A stretch of DNA of 64,000 bases from Cenarchaeum symbiont of Oopsacas minuta. GTDB lineage: Archaea > Thermoproteota > Nitrososphaeria > Nitrososphaerales > Nitrosopumilaceae. The notes under the pieces were generated by a model that saw only the letters and a list, made by a program, of their open reading frames with translations, did not search any database and was not told where the DNA came from. Below, piece by piece: positions 8,281 through 16,658 of the stretch; position 1 is the first letter of the stretch; the number at the start of each line of letters is the position of its first letter. A program made the position numbers and the translations under genes. The DNA lies in contig JAJIZT010000001.1 in the NCBI GenBank assembly GCA_029948415.1, forward strand, positions 459,429 through 523,428. Reading direction: 5' to 3'.

Positions 8281-9429
8281 CTATTCTTTTGTTTTAGTAT
8301 CGTCTGGTATGGTATCTTTTACAGTGCTAGTGTCTGAATCTTTGTCTTTTTGATTTGATGTGTCTGTTGACTCGGTCTCAGATTCTAAATCTGTCTTTTT
8401 TGTATCAGTTTTTTTGACTGTAGTTTTTTTTGGCGTAGCTGTCTTTTTCGTCTTTTTTACTCCTTCCGAATCTATATCTATTACACCAGCTTCACCTAGT
8501 GCAAAGATGACTTCTTCTTCAGGATGGTGTGGACTGTCTACCATGCGTGCAATTCGTTTCTTACCGGATTTTTTAAAATAAATCCGATATGTACTTGTAT
8601 GCGCAACAACGTTTCCTCCTATAGGTCTTGTAGGATCTCCAAAGAAAACGTCTGGAGATGCCATTACTTGGTTTGTTGCAACTGCTGCACAGTTGTATGT
8701 TTCAGCTATTCTTGAGAACATATGTACAAAGTGGTTTAATTTCTGTTGTCTAGCTGAGAGTGTTCCTCTTCCAAGATATTCTGCTCTAAAGAGCCCTACT
8801 GCAGAATCTGCAACTAGGAGTTTAACATTATTTTCTTTTATTACAGGACCTGCTTCTTCTAGAATGAGTGTTTGATGTGCACTGTTGTAAGCTCTTGCAA
8901 CAATAATGTTGTCTAAAACTTTTTCGGGATCCATTCCATTTGCATTTGCAATAGATACGATTCTTTCTGGTCTAAAAGTATTTTCTGTGTCGATGTATAA
9001 CACATTACCTTCCAAACCGCCTTCCTCTTTTGATCTTTGTACTTGGACACACAAACTATGGCAAAATTGCGTTTTACCACATCCATATTCACCATATACT
9101 TCTGTAAGTGCTTGCGTTTCAATTCCACCGTCAAGGAGTGAGTCGAGGCAATCAGTTCCAGTTGTAATTTTACCTATATCTTGTCTTCTTTTGTATATCT
9201 CTGTAGCACTTTCAAAGCTTTTTTTGAGAATGCCTTCAGCTTCAAGATGTTCGCGTGCCTTGTTTACAATTTTGTCGGCTGTGTCTTTTTCCATGCCTGT
9301 TATATCTGCAATTTCTACTGGACCACGAACAACTAGATCCATAACGCTGTGAACTCCTGCACCACTAAGCTTTTTGGTAGTTACAGGACCTACGCCTTCG
9401 AGACTGTCTATTCTTATGTCTTCTGTCAT
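8281..9429 (-). CDS. radA: DNA repair and recombination protein RadA
   Basis: Archaeal RecA/Rad51-family recombinase that forms filaments on single-stranded DNA. The N-terminal helix-hairpin-helix domain (residues 1-65) contains LEGVGPVTTKKL. Walker A is GEYGCGKTQ (113-121), Walker B is VKLLVADSAV, and loop segments include ATNQVMASPD. The core ends near 322. The remaining about 60 residues are a low-complexity tail of Lys, Thr, Ser and Asp, which makes the protein (382 aa) longer than typical RadA. A TATA box and a 9-bp direct repeat precede the start. It appears monocistronic. Confidence 0.93.
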   Translation of the reverse strand: MTEDIRIDSLEGVGPVTTKKLSGAGVHSVMDLVVRGPVEIADITGMEKDTADKIVNKAREHLEAEGILKKSFESATEIYKRRQDIGKITTGTDCLDSLLDGGIETQALTEVYGEYGCGKTQFCHSLCVQVQRSKEEGGLEGNVLYIDTENTFRPERIVSIANANGMDPEKVLDNIIVARAYNSAHQTLILEEAGPVIKENNVKLLVADSAVGLFRAEYLGRGTLSARQQKLNHFVHMFSRIAETYNCAAVATNQVMASPDVFFGDPTRPIGGNVVAHTSTYRIYFKKSGKKRIARMVDSPHHPEEEVIFALGEAGVIDIDSEGVKKTKKTATPKKTTVKKTDTKKTDLESETESTDTSNQKDKDSDTSTVKDTIPDDTKTKE

Positions 9430-9430
9430 T

Positions 9431-9459
9431 AGTACGGTATAGTACGGTACCTATAAAAG
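9431..9459 (-). promoter_or_regulatory. radA promoter with tandem 9-bp repeat
   Basis: A TATA-like CTTTTATA on the minus strand (about 9452-9459) sits 23-30 bases before the radA ATG. Between it and the ATG lie two copies of AGTACGGTA (plus-strand reading, 9431-9439 and 9441-9449), exactly 10 bases apart, one helical turn. This layout over the probable transcription start suggests an operator. No regulator is identified. Confidence 0.45.
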
Positions 9460-9616
9460 AGTTGTGATAATAAATTCAATTAGATGCAATACACAAAAAA
9501 ATTGAGTTATGCAACAGACTAGATGTATTTTTGATTTTATTCCTAGATGGCCTAGGGGCATGAGCGCATGTAATTGCAAAGTTTACAATATTTTTATGAT
9601 CTATAATGCATTCTTT

Positions 9617-9695
9617 GTATGAGGTCACGTTCCTGCCTATAATTATCAAGAAAGTTCCGCATTTACGCACAAATACAGAGTAGCTGACCTCATAC
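9617..9695. mobile_element. MITE-like element, copy 2 (79 bp)
   Basis: Perfect 11-bp terminal inverted repeats, GTATGAGGTCA at 9617-9627 and TGACCTCATAC at 9685-9695. The interior is close to copies 1 and 3, with two bases missing near the right end. The flanks are an exact 8-bp direct repeat CATTCTTT (9609-9616 and 9696-9703). It lies about 160 bases upstream of the radA TATA box in otherwise gene-free DNA. Confidence 0.9.
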
Positions 9696-10430
9696 CATTC
9701 TTTTACCTTCTCCAAAATAGCACATATCTTGTCAAACTTTTCTTCAAATAATCAATTTTCAACCAATTATCTTCCATCTTTAATTACTGTGCCATATGCT
9801 ATGACTTTTGTGCATACCTGGTCTATTTTACAACTAAACTACAATCTAGCATTTTTTTACCTATAATTGAATAATGTGTGATTCACCTTTTTGTATAACG
9901 ATAAAATCTCCAAATTCTATACATGAAAGATCATGTTTGAGATTATTCTACCAATACATCATTTATAACATTGATGTGAACGAGTTTTTGATGTCATACC
10001 ATATTCGTATGAATTTTCTAACGCATGTTAATTTTTGTTTTCTCAATATATCATTACATGACAGATCACGTATTATGTCAATGCCTTTATCAAAACGTTT
10101 TAGCTAGATTAACTATAGTAGATCGAAAGAAACCTGTTACCATTTTTCTTACGTACATATTGTTTACATAACTATTTGTATTTCTATGATTCTGTCACAT
10201 ACGTTTGGTTTTCTTTTTTCTAGAGTTGTTTATTCATGATTAATAATATGTCGATCAAAAAACTTTGGCAAATGTACATCCAAAAAATATTTTTCTTCAT
10301 TACATATGTCAGTAACATGTTTAGAATCACTGTTCTTTTTGTTTTACGATAATTTTTGGATCTTTTAGTGTAGAATAAAATCTAAAATTAAAAATGAAAA
10401 GAAAAATAGTGTATTATGTATGTGATTGAC

Positions 10431-10751
10431 TTATGGAAGAACTTGAATTTCTCCGAATTTGCCTTTACCGATTGAGATTTCGCCCTTAAAGGAAGACGTA
10501 TAACCGTTGGTGATTTTGATCTGTGCGCCTTGGGAAACTTTTTCAATGTCTTCTGCCCATAGAGTGATCTTGATCTCTTCGCCTGTGCTGTCTTTCAAAT
10601 ATGCGTCGCAAACGTCGATAGTACCGCCAGTTTTTTTACTGACTGTACGTGTTTCGCCTTTGCGGACGATTTCGCCTTCGAGGTTGATGCCATTTCTCAT
10701 GTTTTTGGCTTGGTCAATTGTGTGCATGCTCATATCGACACAATTTTGCAT
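10431..10751 (-). CDS. OB-fold single-stranded nucleic-acid-binding protein
   Basis: A single OB fold of the RPA/SSB type. The core runs from GINLEGEIVRKGETRTV through a KKTGG turn to VCDAYLKDSTGEEIKITLW and GAQIKITNGYTSSFKGE. This is the usual pattern of archaeal ssDNA-binding proteins, and 106 aa is one domain only. The start at ATG 10751 is supported by a TTTATTAA box beginning 26 bases upstream; in-frame ATGs at 10733 and 10727 are alternatives. The codon and base composition is visibly GC-richer than its surroundings, as in highly expressed genes. A role as the main SSB is inferred. Confidence 0.8.
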   Translation of the reverse strand: MQNCVDMSMHTIDQAKNMRNGINLEGEIVRKGETRTVSKKTGGTIDVCDAYLKDSTGEEIKITLWAEDIEKVSQGAQIKITNGYTSSFKGEISIGKGKFGEIQVLP

Positions 10752-10900
10752 GGCAATTATTAAGTTTTGTTAATAAATGAGTATGAGATCATCGAGTGAG
10801 TGGAATCGTCAAAATTTACATATAAAATGATGCCTATAGATGTGTACAAAGAATGAGAATAGCCGCAATTGAAAAATACGGTCTAATTTGACCATAGTAT

Positions 10901-10996
10901 GCAGGGATATCGAAGCTCGGTCAACCGAGAAGGACTCAAGATCTATAAGATATCCTTTCCTTTAGGGGTTCGTGGGTTCGAATCCCACTCCCTGCA
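10901..10996 (+). tRNA. tRNA-Leu (CAA) with 11-nt intron
   Basis: Acceptor arms GCAGGGA and TCCCTGC, T arm GTGGG-TTCGAAT-CCCAC, and a long variable arm identify a type II tRNA. The anticodon stem AAGGA/TCCTT encloses 18 nt instead of seven. Removing 10941-10951 leaves loop CTCAAGA with anticodon CAA. The intron is at the canonical 37/38 site. The bulge-helix-bulge is relaxed: CTCA pairs with TAAG with one C-A mismatch, and the bulges are AGA and ATA. No CCA is encoded. Confidence 0.9.
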
Positions 10997-11016
10997 CTCA
11001 TTTAATCTTGGAAATT

Positions 11017-11130
11017 CTATACGGCTAGTTCTTTTACTGAATGATGGGAGATCTCTTTGTGAAGCTCAGCATGATCTTGCTCTTTGAATATTAATTTACA
11101 TCTAAAACATTTCCATACTATATCTTCCAT
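11017..11130 (-). CDS. Small C2H2-type zinc finger protein (37 aa)
   Basis: A short frame starting ATG at 11130 and ending TAG at 11017. It encodes MEDIVWKCFRCKLIFK followed by a His-rich helix. C8 and C11, then H24 and H29/H30, fit a C2H2 finger (C-x2-C-x12-H-x4-H). The codon pattern and compact fold signature make a real gene likely despite the size. Proteins of this kind are common in thaumarchaea, but I cannot assign a target. It converges with the tRNA-Leu. Confidence 0.65.
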   Translation of the reverse strand: MEDIVWKCFRCKLIFKEQDHAELHKEISHHSVKELAV

Positions 11131-11284
11131 AACTATATTACATCATCAAAATATAAAAATATGATGAATTATCGATCTTGAAAAGATCTGGCATAATTAC
11201 CACAAAACAATTTTTCACTAGTTTGAATTAATTTGATATCATATAACCAAAAACTGTTTAGTAGAGTAACATAACTTCAATTAT

Positions 11285-11902
11285 ATGGATATTTTTGGAA
11301 TGTTTGCAGAACTATCTTATGCTGGAGTATTGGCAATACTAGTAGCAGTTAACACTGCTCCACTCTTGATGCCTCCTACGTGGATAATTCTCTCTTCATT
11401 TTATATCCTAGATCCAACATTCAATCCGATATATCTTGCATTGGTAGGAGCTACGGGTGCTACAGTAGGACGGTTTATGTTGAAAAGACTAAGTGGATTA
11501 TTTAGAAGATTTGTAAATGTAGAACAAAAATCCAACCTTGATTATATATCATGTTATTTAAAAAATAAAAAATTTGGTTATGCTATTGCATCATTTCTCT
11601 TTGCTGCAACACCACTTCCAAGTAATATGCTTTTTGTAGCATATGGATTAATGCGAGCCCGTAGTATTGGACTATATCTAGGATTTTGGATGGGCAGAGT
11701 GATTTCATATTATATAATGATATCAATAAGTCAGATAGTATTACATCCATTTTTAGAATTGTTTGAAGACAAATTGGTTGGAATACTGGTGGCAGATGTT
11801 GTAGGAGTCGCCGTGGTTGTATTGTTTGCGTCTATAAAATGGAGAATATTGGTAAAGGAAAGAAAGATTCAGTTTACAAGACCTCGCATATGGAAACTCT
11901 AA
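11285..11902 (+). CDS. Small multi-pass membrane protein (VTT/DedA-like)
   Basis: 205 aa with about five hydrophobic segments: 12-40, 48-62, 90-115, 125-150 and 165-185. The arrangement (PPTWIILSSFYI, then a GATGATVGRFMLKR loop, then FLFAATPLPSNMLFVAYGL) resembles the SNARE-associated/VTT fold of DedA proteins, including the charged-Arg loop and the proline/small-residue turn. DedA proteins are linked to lipid scrambling and membrane homeostasis. The family call is tentative. It stands alone, 155 bases after the small zinc finger gene. Confidence 0.6.
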   Translation: MDIFGMFAELSYAGVLAILVAVNTAPLLMPPTWIILSSFYILDPTFNPIYLALVGATGATVGRFMLKRLSGLFRRFVNVEQKSNLDYISCYLKNKKFGYAIASFLFAATPLPSNMLFVAYGLMRARSIGLYLGFWMGRVISYYIMISISQIVLHPFLELFEDKLVGILVADVVGVAVVVLFASIKWRILVKERKIQFTRPRIWKL

Positions 11903-11985
11903 AAATATAAAAACTTCGATACACCTAGAATTGCAATTATAAAATCTGCCAAAATAAAAAACAGCACACTAAGATAAATGTGAGA

Positions 11986-12297
11986 TTAACCATAGTCAAC
12001 ATACCGTTTATACCGTTTTTCAATCTCTCCATTTTCTCCAGCAAGAATCTTTTTGATCTCATCTACATGACGCTGCCGTATATACGAGATCATATCTTCA
12101 AACTCTTTTGAATCTGGATAGGATGAAAAAAGTGACTCTAATAGCCCAAAATACTCTGCAGTTTTCTTGCGAAACTCTTCTACTGACGGTTTTTTTTCAC
12201 CATTCATACGAAACCATACTGCAGTCCAGCTTGCTCCAACCACATGTGGTAGAATATCCAACGCTCGCTCTATCTCAAAGCGCCAGTCGTCTCTCAT
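11986..12297 (-). CDS. Hypothetical protein in hem operon (103 aa)
   Basis: Not recognised. A helical, charged, soluble protein with a Trp-rich N-terminal half (DDWRFEIERALDILP, ASWTAVWFRMNG) and an amphipathic C-terminal half. Its ATG overlaps the hemB stop by four bases, so it is co-transcribed and probably translationally coupled to hemB and hemA. That context is the only hint at function: a tetrapyrrole-related or regulatory accessory role is possible. Confidence 0.7.
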   Translation of the reverse strand: MRDDWRFEIERALDILPHVVGASWTAVWFRMNGEKKPSVEEFRKKTAEYFGLLESLFSSYPDSKEFEDMISYIRQRHVDEIKKILAGENGEIEKRYKRYVDYG

Positions 12298-13277
12298 CTA
12301 TATTCTGCCAACTTTTGGGCTACTTGTTTTGCAAAATATGTCATTATAATATCTGCACCTGCTCTTTTTATAGATGATAAAATTTCATGTGTTATCTCAT
12401 CTTCGTTTACCCATCCTTGCATGGATGCAGCCTTTACTAGTGCAAACTCGCCAGATACACTGTACGCTGCTATGGGTGTAGTAAATCGCCTTTTTGCCTC
12501 TGCTATAAGATCAAGATAAGCAAGGGCAGGTTTTATCATCAACATATCTACTCCTTCATCATAATCTGCCTGTAACTCACTAATCGCTTCGCGTCCGTTT
12601 GTATACGGGACTTGGTATGTTTTTCTATCACCAAACTTTGGAGCACATTCGGCAGCATTACGAAACGGCGAATAAAATGAAGAACGATGTTTTGCTGAAT
12701 GTGACATTATGGCCACATCCTCATGCCCTGCATCGTCTAGAGCGGATCTAATAGTTGCTACCTGTCCGTCCATCATTGCAGAAGGAGATACCACATTAAC
12801 GCCAGCATCTGCCTGACTCACTGCGATACGTGCAAGTGTGGTAAGACTTGAATCATTATCAATTTTACCATTTTTCTCAAGACCGCAGTGTCCTGACAGT
12901 GTGTATTGACAAAGACAGACATCTGCCATTACAACAATTTTTTCTCCCAAGACGGAACGTATGGAAGATATGGCTTGTTGTATGGCACCTTTATCTTCGT
13001 ATGCTGCAGAACCTATATCATCTTTTGTGGTTGGTATGCCAAACAGCATAATTGCAGGTATTCCAAGATCTGCTGCAGAACTTGCCTCAGCTGCTATATC
13101 TTTTATAGGAAGACGGCGCATCTCTGGCATTGATTTTATATCGACGGGTGAATCTATTCCATCTTGAACGAACATTGGAAGTACAAGGTCTGTTGGACTC
13201 AGAGAGCTCTCACGCACAAGATCCCGCATGCTTGAAGTACTGCGCAATCTTCGAAGGCGTCTTGAAGGAAAAGACAT
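12294..13277 (-). CDS. hemB: Delta-aminolevulinic acid dehydratase (porphobilinogen synthase)
   Basis: Condenses two 5-aminolevulinate molecules to porphobilinogen. The cysteine-rich metal site DVCLCQYTLSGHCG is present, so a zinc enzyme is likely. The two active-site lysines are in SAKHRSSFYSPFR and MLMIKPALAYLD. Length of 327 aa is normal. I took the ATG at 13277; a TTG codon directly before it is in frame. It sits between hemA (34 bases upstream) and a 103-aa gene in a minus-strand hem operon. Confidence 0.93.
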   Translation of the reverse strand: MSFPSRRLRRLRSTSSMRDLVRESSLSPTDLVLPMFVQDGIDSPVDIKSMPEMRRLPIKDIAAEASSAADLGIPAIMLFGIPTTKDDIGSAAYEDKGAIQQAISSIRSVLGEKIVVMADVCLCQYTLSGHCGLEKNGKIDNDSSLTTLARIAVSQADAGVNVVSPSAMMDGQVATIRSALDDAGHEDVAIMSHSAKHRSSFYSPFRNAAECAPKFGDRKTYQVPYTNGREAISELQADYDEGVDMLMIKPALAYLDLIAEAKRRFTTPIAAYSVSGEFALVKAASMQGWVNEDEITHEILSSIKRAGADIIMTYFAKQVAQKLAEYR

Positions 13278-13310
13278 CAAATGTTAAACCTATCTCTGCA
13301 AATATTAATC

Positions 13311-14573
13311 CTAGTTAGAATCATCATAGTCAAATAGCCTTGAGGCTGCATCAAGCACGTTTGTTTTACCTTCTTCTGAGGCTTTTCTGAGATTGTTCAT
13401 GGGTGTGGATATTGTGCTCTCTACTATGGCCTTTGTCAGATCGTCTATAACCTTTGTCTTTTCTACGTCCATCTCACCAAGTATACGTAGAGCCTTTTGA
13501 AGTTCTTTTTGTCTGCGCGATTCTATACTTTTGAATATGTTACTTACTATTGGTTCTGCGTCTAGACGGTTCATGGACATCTCGATAATGGGAATCTCCT
13601 CACTAATTATGTTTTTAATCTCACGTAGTTTTGCCTCTTTTTTACGAGCATTCTTGTCTACCATCTCGGCTATCTGATCTAGATTCATCAGTTTTATGCC
13701 ATTTAATGTGGCTACGCGCTCATCGACCGTACGAGGGTTTGAAAGATCTAATATCATGATGCCTTTAGAACCATTCTCTTTGGCTGTGGCGATCTTTTCA
13801 TGTGTGACTAAAAAGTATGGAGCAGAAGTTGCCACAAACATCACATCATATTCTCCAAATCTTTCAAAGGCATCCTCAAATTTTATTGCAGATCCTCCGC
13901 CCATTGTTTCACAAAATGATTTTGATCTTTCATGTGTACGACTTGCGACGGAGAATTCATACCCACGTCGTATTAGTGACTTTGCAACAAGGCTCGATAT
14001 CTCACCGGTTCCAATGAGCAAAATCCGTTTTGTTTTAATATCCTCAACGTTCTCTTCTGCAAGCTTTACTGCCATTGAACCCACCGAAGTACCACCGCGT
14101 CCAAGTCCAGTAGATTTTCTGATGCGTGCTCCTGCACGAACAGATCTATCAAAAAGCGCATCAAGTCTGCGCCCACTCGAACCGGCCTCTTTGGCAGCGG
14201 ATATGGAACCACGTATCTGCCCAAGAATCTGTTCCTCTCCGATTACCATTGATTCAAGTCCTGAAGTTAGATGCAAAAGATGACTTGTAACTTCGCAGCC
14301 AAGACTAAACTCGATATTTCTGGAGATTGTATTATCATCTATTCCAGCAAGCTCTGCCCATGTATTGCTTATTTTTTTATAATCTAGATCTGTAACCGTA
14401 CCATACACCTCGACTCTATTACATGTCTGAACTATGACACATTCTTCAAACCCAGAGCGTCTTTTAAACTCGACAAGTGCTATCTCTGTATTCTTGAACA
14501 TGAATTTTTCTAATACATGTATCGGTGATCTACGAAACGTCACGCGAGCGTTTACAAGCGCCACATTATTCAA
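13311..14573 (-). CDS. hemA: Glutamyl-tRNA reductase
   Basis: First enzyme of the C5 tetrapyrrole pathway, reducing Glu-tRNA to glutamate-1-semialdehyde with NADPH. The catalytic Cys is in VIVQTCNRVEVYG. The family segment GLESMVIGEEQILGQIR follows, then the NADPH Rossmann motif LLIGTGEISSLVAKSL and the C-terminal dimerisation helix. Length of 420 aa is typical. Its start overlaps the end of the Met8-like gene by eight bases. The operon order is met8-like, hemA, hemB, 103-aa protein. Confidence 0.93.
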   Translation of the reverse strand: MNNVALVNARVTFRRSPIHVLEKFMFKNTEIALVEFKRRSGFEECVIVQTCNRVEVYGTVTDLDYKKISNTWAELAGIDDNTISRNIEFSLGCEVTSHLLHLTSGLESMVIGEEQILGQIRGSISAAKEAGSSGRRLDALFDRSVRAGARIRKSTGLGRGGTSVGSMAVKLAEENVEDIKTKRILLIGTGEISSLVAKSLIRRGYEFSVASRTHERSKSFCETMGGGSAIKFEDAFERFGEYDVMFVATSAPYFLVTHEKIATAKENGSKGIMILDLSNPRTVDERVATLNGIKLMNLDQIAEMVDKNARKKEAKLREIKNIISEEIPIIEMSMNRLDAEPIVSNIFKSIESRRQKELQKALRILGEMDVEKTKVIDDLTKAIVESTISTPMNNLRKASEEGKTNVLDAASRLFDYDDSN

Positions 14574-15222
14574 ACTCCTTTAACATATCCATGGCTCGAT
14601 TACGTGCCATCTTTATCCTGTCCTGTTTTATAAGCCGTATTACCTCTGAATCACGCATAACTGCATAGAGGTATTTTTTACGCATGGTTTGGTTTGATAT
14701 AGATCTCTTTGCTGCCATTCTAGCAGTATGCTGTAGATTTATCTGCACAATATCTTCTTTTGTGACAAGCGCATTTAGGGGTTTTTCAGCTCGCATTCTA
14801 ATCTCTCTTGCCATAGCCGGACTCTTACCACTAGTAGATACAGTAACTTGTACCGTATTTCTGATGTTTATGACTGATGGGTGAGAAAAATCACTAAAAT
14901 CAGGATCGTCAGAGGCGTATACCATACAACCTGGAATTTTTCTTGCTTTTTTTACAATATCACAATTGAGTTTTCTATCATTGGTGGTAGCCATTACTAA
15001 AACAGGTTTGTATTTTAAAAGAAATTTTCCATCATCTAGATCCGCTTTTATGAATTCAATCTCTTTTGCTTTGATATGTTTCTCAATTATAGGATTTGAT
15101 GTTTTTCCAATTACCAAAATTTCACAGTCTTGTGTTAAAAGTGAGTTTATTTTTTTCAATCCTTCGGCTCCTGTCCCGACTATGATTACCAATCCTCCTT
15201 TAAGATAGAGATCAACGATCAA
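14566..15222 (-). CDS. Precorrin-2 dehydrogenase / siroheme synthase N-terminal type (Met8/SirC-like)
   Basis: Oxidises precorrin-2 to sirohydrochlorin with NAD, and in some homologues also inserts iron. Visible are the NAD-binding IIVGTGAEGLKKINSLL, the VMATTNDRKLNCDI segment, the VYASDDPDFSDFSHPS region and VTVSTSGKSPAMAREIR, all typical of CysG N-terminal/Met8 proteins. I chose a TTG at 15222 (reading IVDLYLKGGLV next) because homologues begin there and a TATA box lies 23-31 bases upstream. A TTG at 15282 is the longer alternative. It leads the hem operon. Confidence 0.85.
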   Translation of the reverse strand: MIVDLYLKGGLVIIVGTGAEGLKKINSLLTQDCEILVIGKTSNPIIEKHIKAKEIEFIKADLDDGKFLLKYKPVLVMATTNDRKLNCDIVKKARKIPGCMVYASDDPDFSDFSHPSVINIRNTVQVTVSTSGKSPAMAREIRMRAEKPLNALVTKEDIVQINLQHTARMAAKRSISNQTMRKKYLYAVMRDSEVIRLIKQDRIKMARNRAMDMLKEFE

Positions 15223-15244
15223 CTGATGATTATGACTTGCACGG

Positions 15245-15253
15245 TATTTTAAA
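15245..15253 (-). promoter_or_regulatory. TATA box of the hem operon
   Basis: TTTAAAATA on the minus strand, 23-31 bases before the TTG start at 15222. It supports the short start and a leaderless transcript. A second TATA-like ATTTTTAACC (15271-15280) on the plus strand serves the divergent ahbAB gene, so the two promoters lie back to back. Confidence 0.45.
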
Positions 15254-15314
15254 CCATGATGGCAGCCTACATTTTTAACCAAAGAAGATCACGCGCCAAA
15301 TATTGCAGCAAAAG

Positions 15315-16316
15315 ATGGACGAACTAGACAGAGTAATTCTCAACGAGATACAATGGACTTTTCCGCTAGTTCAAAGACCGTATGACTCACTTGCCAAGAA
15401 ATTCGATCAGACCCCAAATGAAGTAAAGATGCGTATACAACGACTCCGAGATAAAGGCATACTGCGTCAATTGAGTGCGATATTTGACACACGTCGTCTC
15501 GGATACAAAAGCTCACTTGTAGCTGCAAAGATTGAACCCGATAAATTGGATATCGTAGCTGAAAAGATAAATCGCCATCCTGGAGTAAGTCACAATTATG
15601 AACGAGATCATGAATTTAATCTGTGGTTTACACTTGCAGTACCTCCAGATTCTGATTTAAAGACAGAGCTAAACAAATTTTCAAAAACATTAGGGATAAT
15701 AAAAATGCGAATGCTTCCAACTATACAACTCTTCAAAATTGGTGTTAAACTTGATATGGTAAAAGAAGAGAAACATGATGTAAAACCAACCGAACAGAAA
15801 AAAAAGATAGACAATATAGAATTCAAACCAACCGAAGATGACAAAAAGTTTATCAGAGCACTACAAAAAGATCTACCTGTAACTGATAGGCCATTTTTAC
15901 AAGCTGCAAAATCATTGGGAATGACTGAAGAAAAAATATTTGAAAAACTTGTATACTATGAAAAGATCGGCGTAATGAGAAGATATGCTGCAATATTGCG
16001 CCACCGCGATGCTGGATTTATGGCAAACGGAATGATTGTATGGAATGTACCAAAGAATCGTATATCAAAAGTGGGTGAAACATTGGGTGCATTTCCACAG
16101 GTAAGTCATTGTTATGAACGTCCATCATATCCAGATTGGCCGTACAATGTTTTTTCAATGATACACTGCACCACAAAAGAAGAGGCTGAAGAGATGGCAA
16201 AAACAATACAAAAAGAGGTTAATGTTGAAGAATATCGAATACTATTTAGCTTGCGAGAGTTTAAAAAAACACGTGTGGAATATTTCATGGAAGAAAAAAC
16301 TAAATCTGTAACCTAG
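15315..16316 (+). CDS. ahbAB: Siroheme decarboxylase, fused AhbA-AhbB (Lrp/AsnC-fold)
   Basis: Two Lrp/AsnC-like modules in tandem, each a winged helix plus a ferredoxin-like domain. The first (residues about 1-145) contains GVSHNYERDHEFNLWFTL, the second (about 175-330) QVSHCYERPSYPDWPYNVF. These match the HxYxR signature of siroheme decarboxylase AhbA/AhbB and the related NirDLGH proteins, which remove two acetate carboxyls from siroheme to give didecarboxysiroheme. In most organisms A and B are separate; here a charged linker joins them. A TTG at 15303 is an alternative start at TATA-predicted spacing. It diverges from the siroheme-making hem operon. Confidence 0.82.
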   Translation: MDELDRVILNEIQWTFPLVQRPYDSLAKKFDQTPNEVKMRIQRLRDKGILRQLSAIFDTRRLGYKSSLVAAKIEPDKLDIVAEKINRHPGVSHNYERDHEFNLWFTLAVPPDSDLKTELNKFSKTLGIIKMRMLPTIQLFKIGVKLDMVKEEKHDVKPTEQKKKIDNIEFKPTEDDKKFIRALQKDLPVTDRPFLQAAKSLGMTEEKIFEKLVYYEKIGVMRRYAAILRHRDAGFMANGMIVWNVPKNRISKVGETLGAFPQVSHCYERPSYPDWPYNVFSMIHCTTKEEAEEMAKTIQKEVNVEEYRILFSLREFKKTRVEYFMEEKTKSVT

Positions 16317-16654
16317 ATCTCGTTGTCATCATGATTCATGACGTGTTTTTTGCAATAATATGCATCGTTCATACAGCAAAAATAGGCTGACTTTTGACCA
16401 CAGTTTGTACATGATGGAACCGAATCCATAGGATCTATTGGCCTATGATAGAATTTTGTACCACGTTTTACATTTCCATGCCTATATGTACTAGCCATGG
16501 TAGATACGTATGTTATCTCTTCACCGCTTAGCATATCTCCATGTTCTAATTTTGCAAGCATTCTTTCCCATTTTGTATATTCGCCGATACGTGCAAGTCT
16601 CATCTTTTCTATAATATCTACCGTACGTTTTGCATCAACATTGCTAGATAGCAT
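16313..16654 (-). CDS. Small zinc-binding hypothetical protein (113 aa)
   Basis: The N-terminal 70 residues are helical and charged. The C-terminus carries a Cys/His cluster: CTNCG, then CC, then CKKH and a final His (C-x2-C-x7-CC-x6-C-x2-H). This suggests one or two structural zinc ions, reminiscent of B-box or treble-clef fingers. It is the last of four minus-strand genes (HemQ-like, DUF1802, aldo/keto reductase, this one) and overlaps the ahbAB end by four bases, tail to tail. Function unknown. Confidence 0.7.
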   Translation of the reverse strand: MLSSNVDAKRTVDIIEKMRLARIGEYTKWERMLAKLEHGDMLSGEEITYVSTMASTYRHGNVKRGTKFYHRPIDPMDSVPSCTNCGQKSAYFCCMNDAYYCKKHVMNHDDNEI

Positions 16655-16658
16655 AAAA

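Larger units (their letters stand above)
9430..10430. other. About 1 kb non-coding, AT-rich region
   Basis: Between radA and the OB-fold gene. It holds the radA promoter at one end and mobile element copy 2 (9617-9695). I see no convincing gene: the open frames here have no family features, and one of them runs across the mobile element. No tRNA cloverleaf or known RNA consensus was recognised. A decayed gene or an unrecognised small RNA remains possible. Confidence 0.5.

Noticed and set aside
9476-9715. Open frame of 79 codons on the minus strand
   Set aside because: It runs straight through mobile element copy 2 and has no family features, so it is a chance frame.
9874-10107. Open frame of 77 codons in the non-coding kilobase
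   Set aside because: AT-driven composition (Phe, Ile, Tyr, Asn, His), no recognisable motif and no promoter with normal spacing.
10899-11087. Open frame of 62 codons on the plus strand
   Set aside because: It covers the tRNA-Leu gene from end to end; the cloverleaf explains the sequence.
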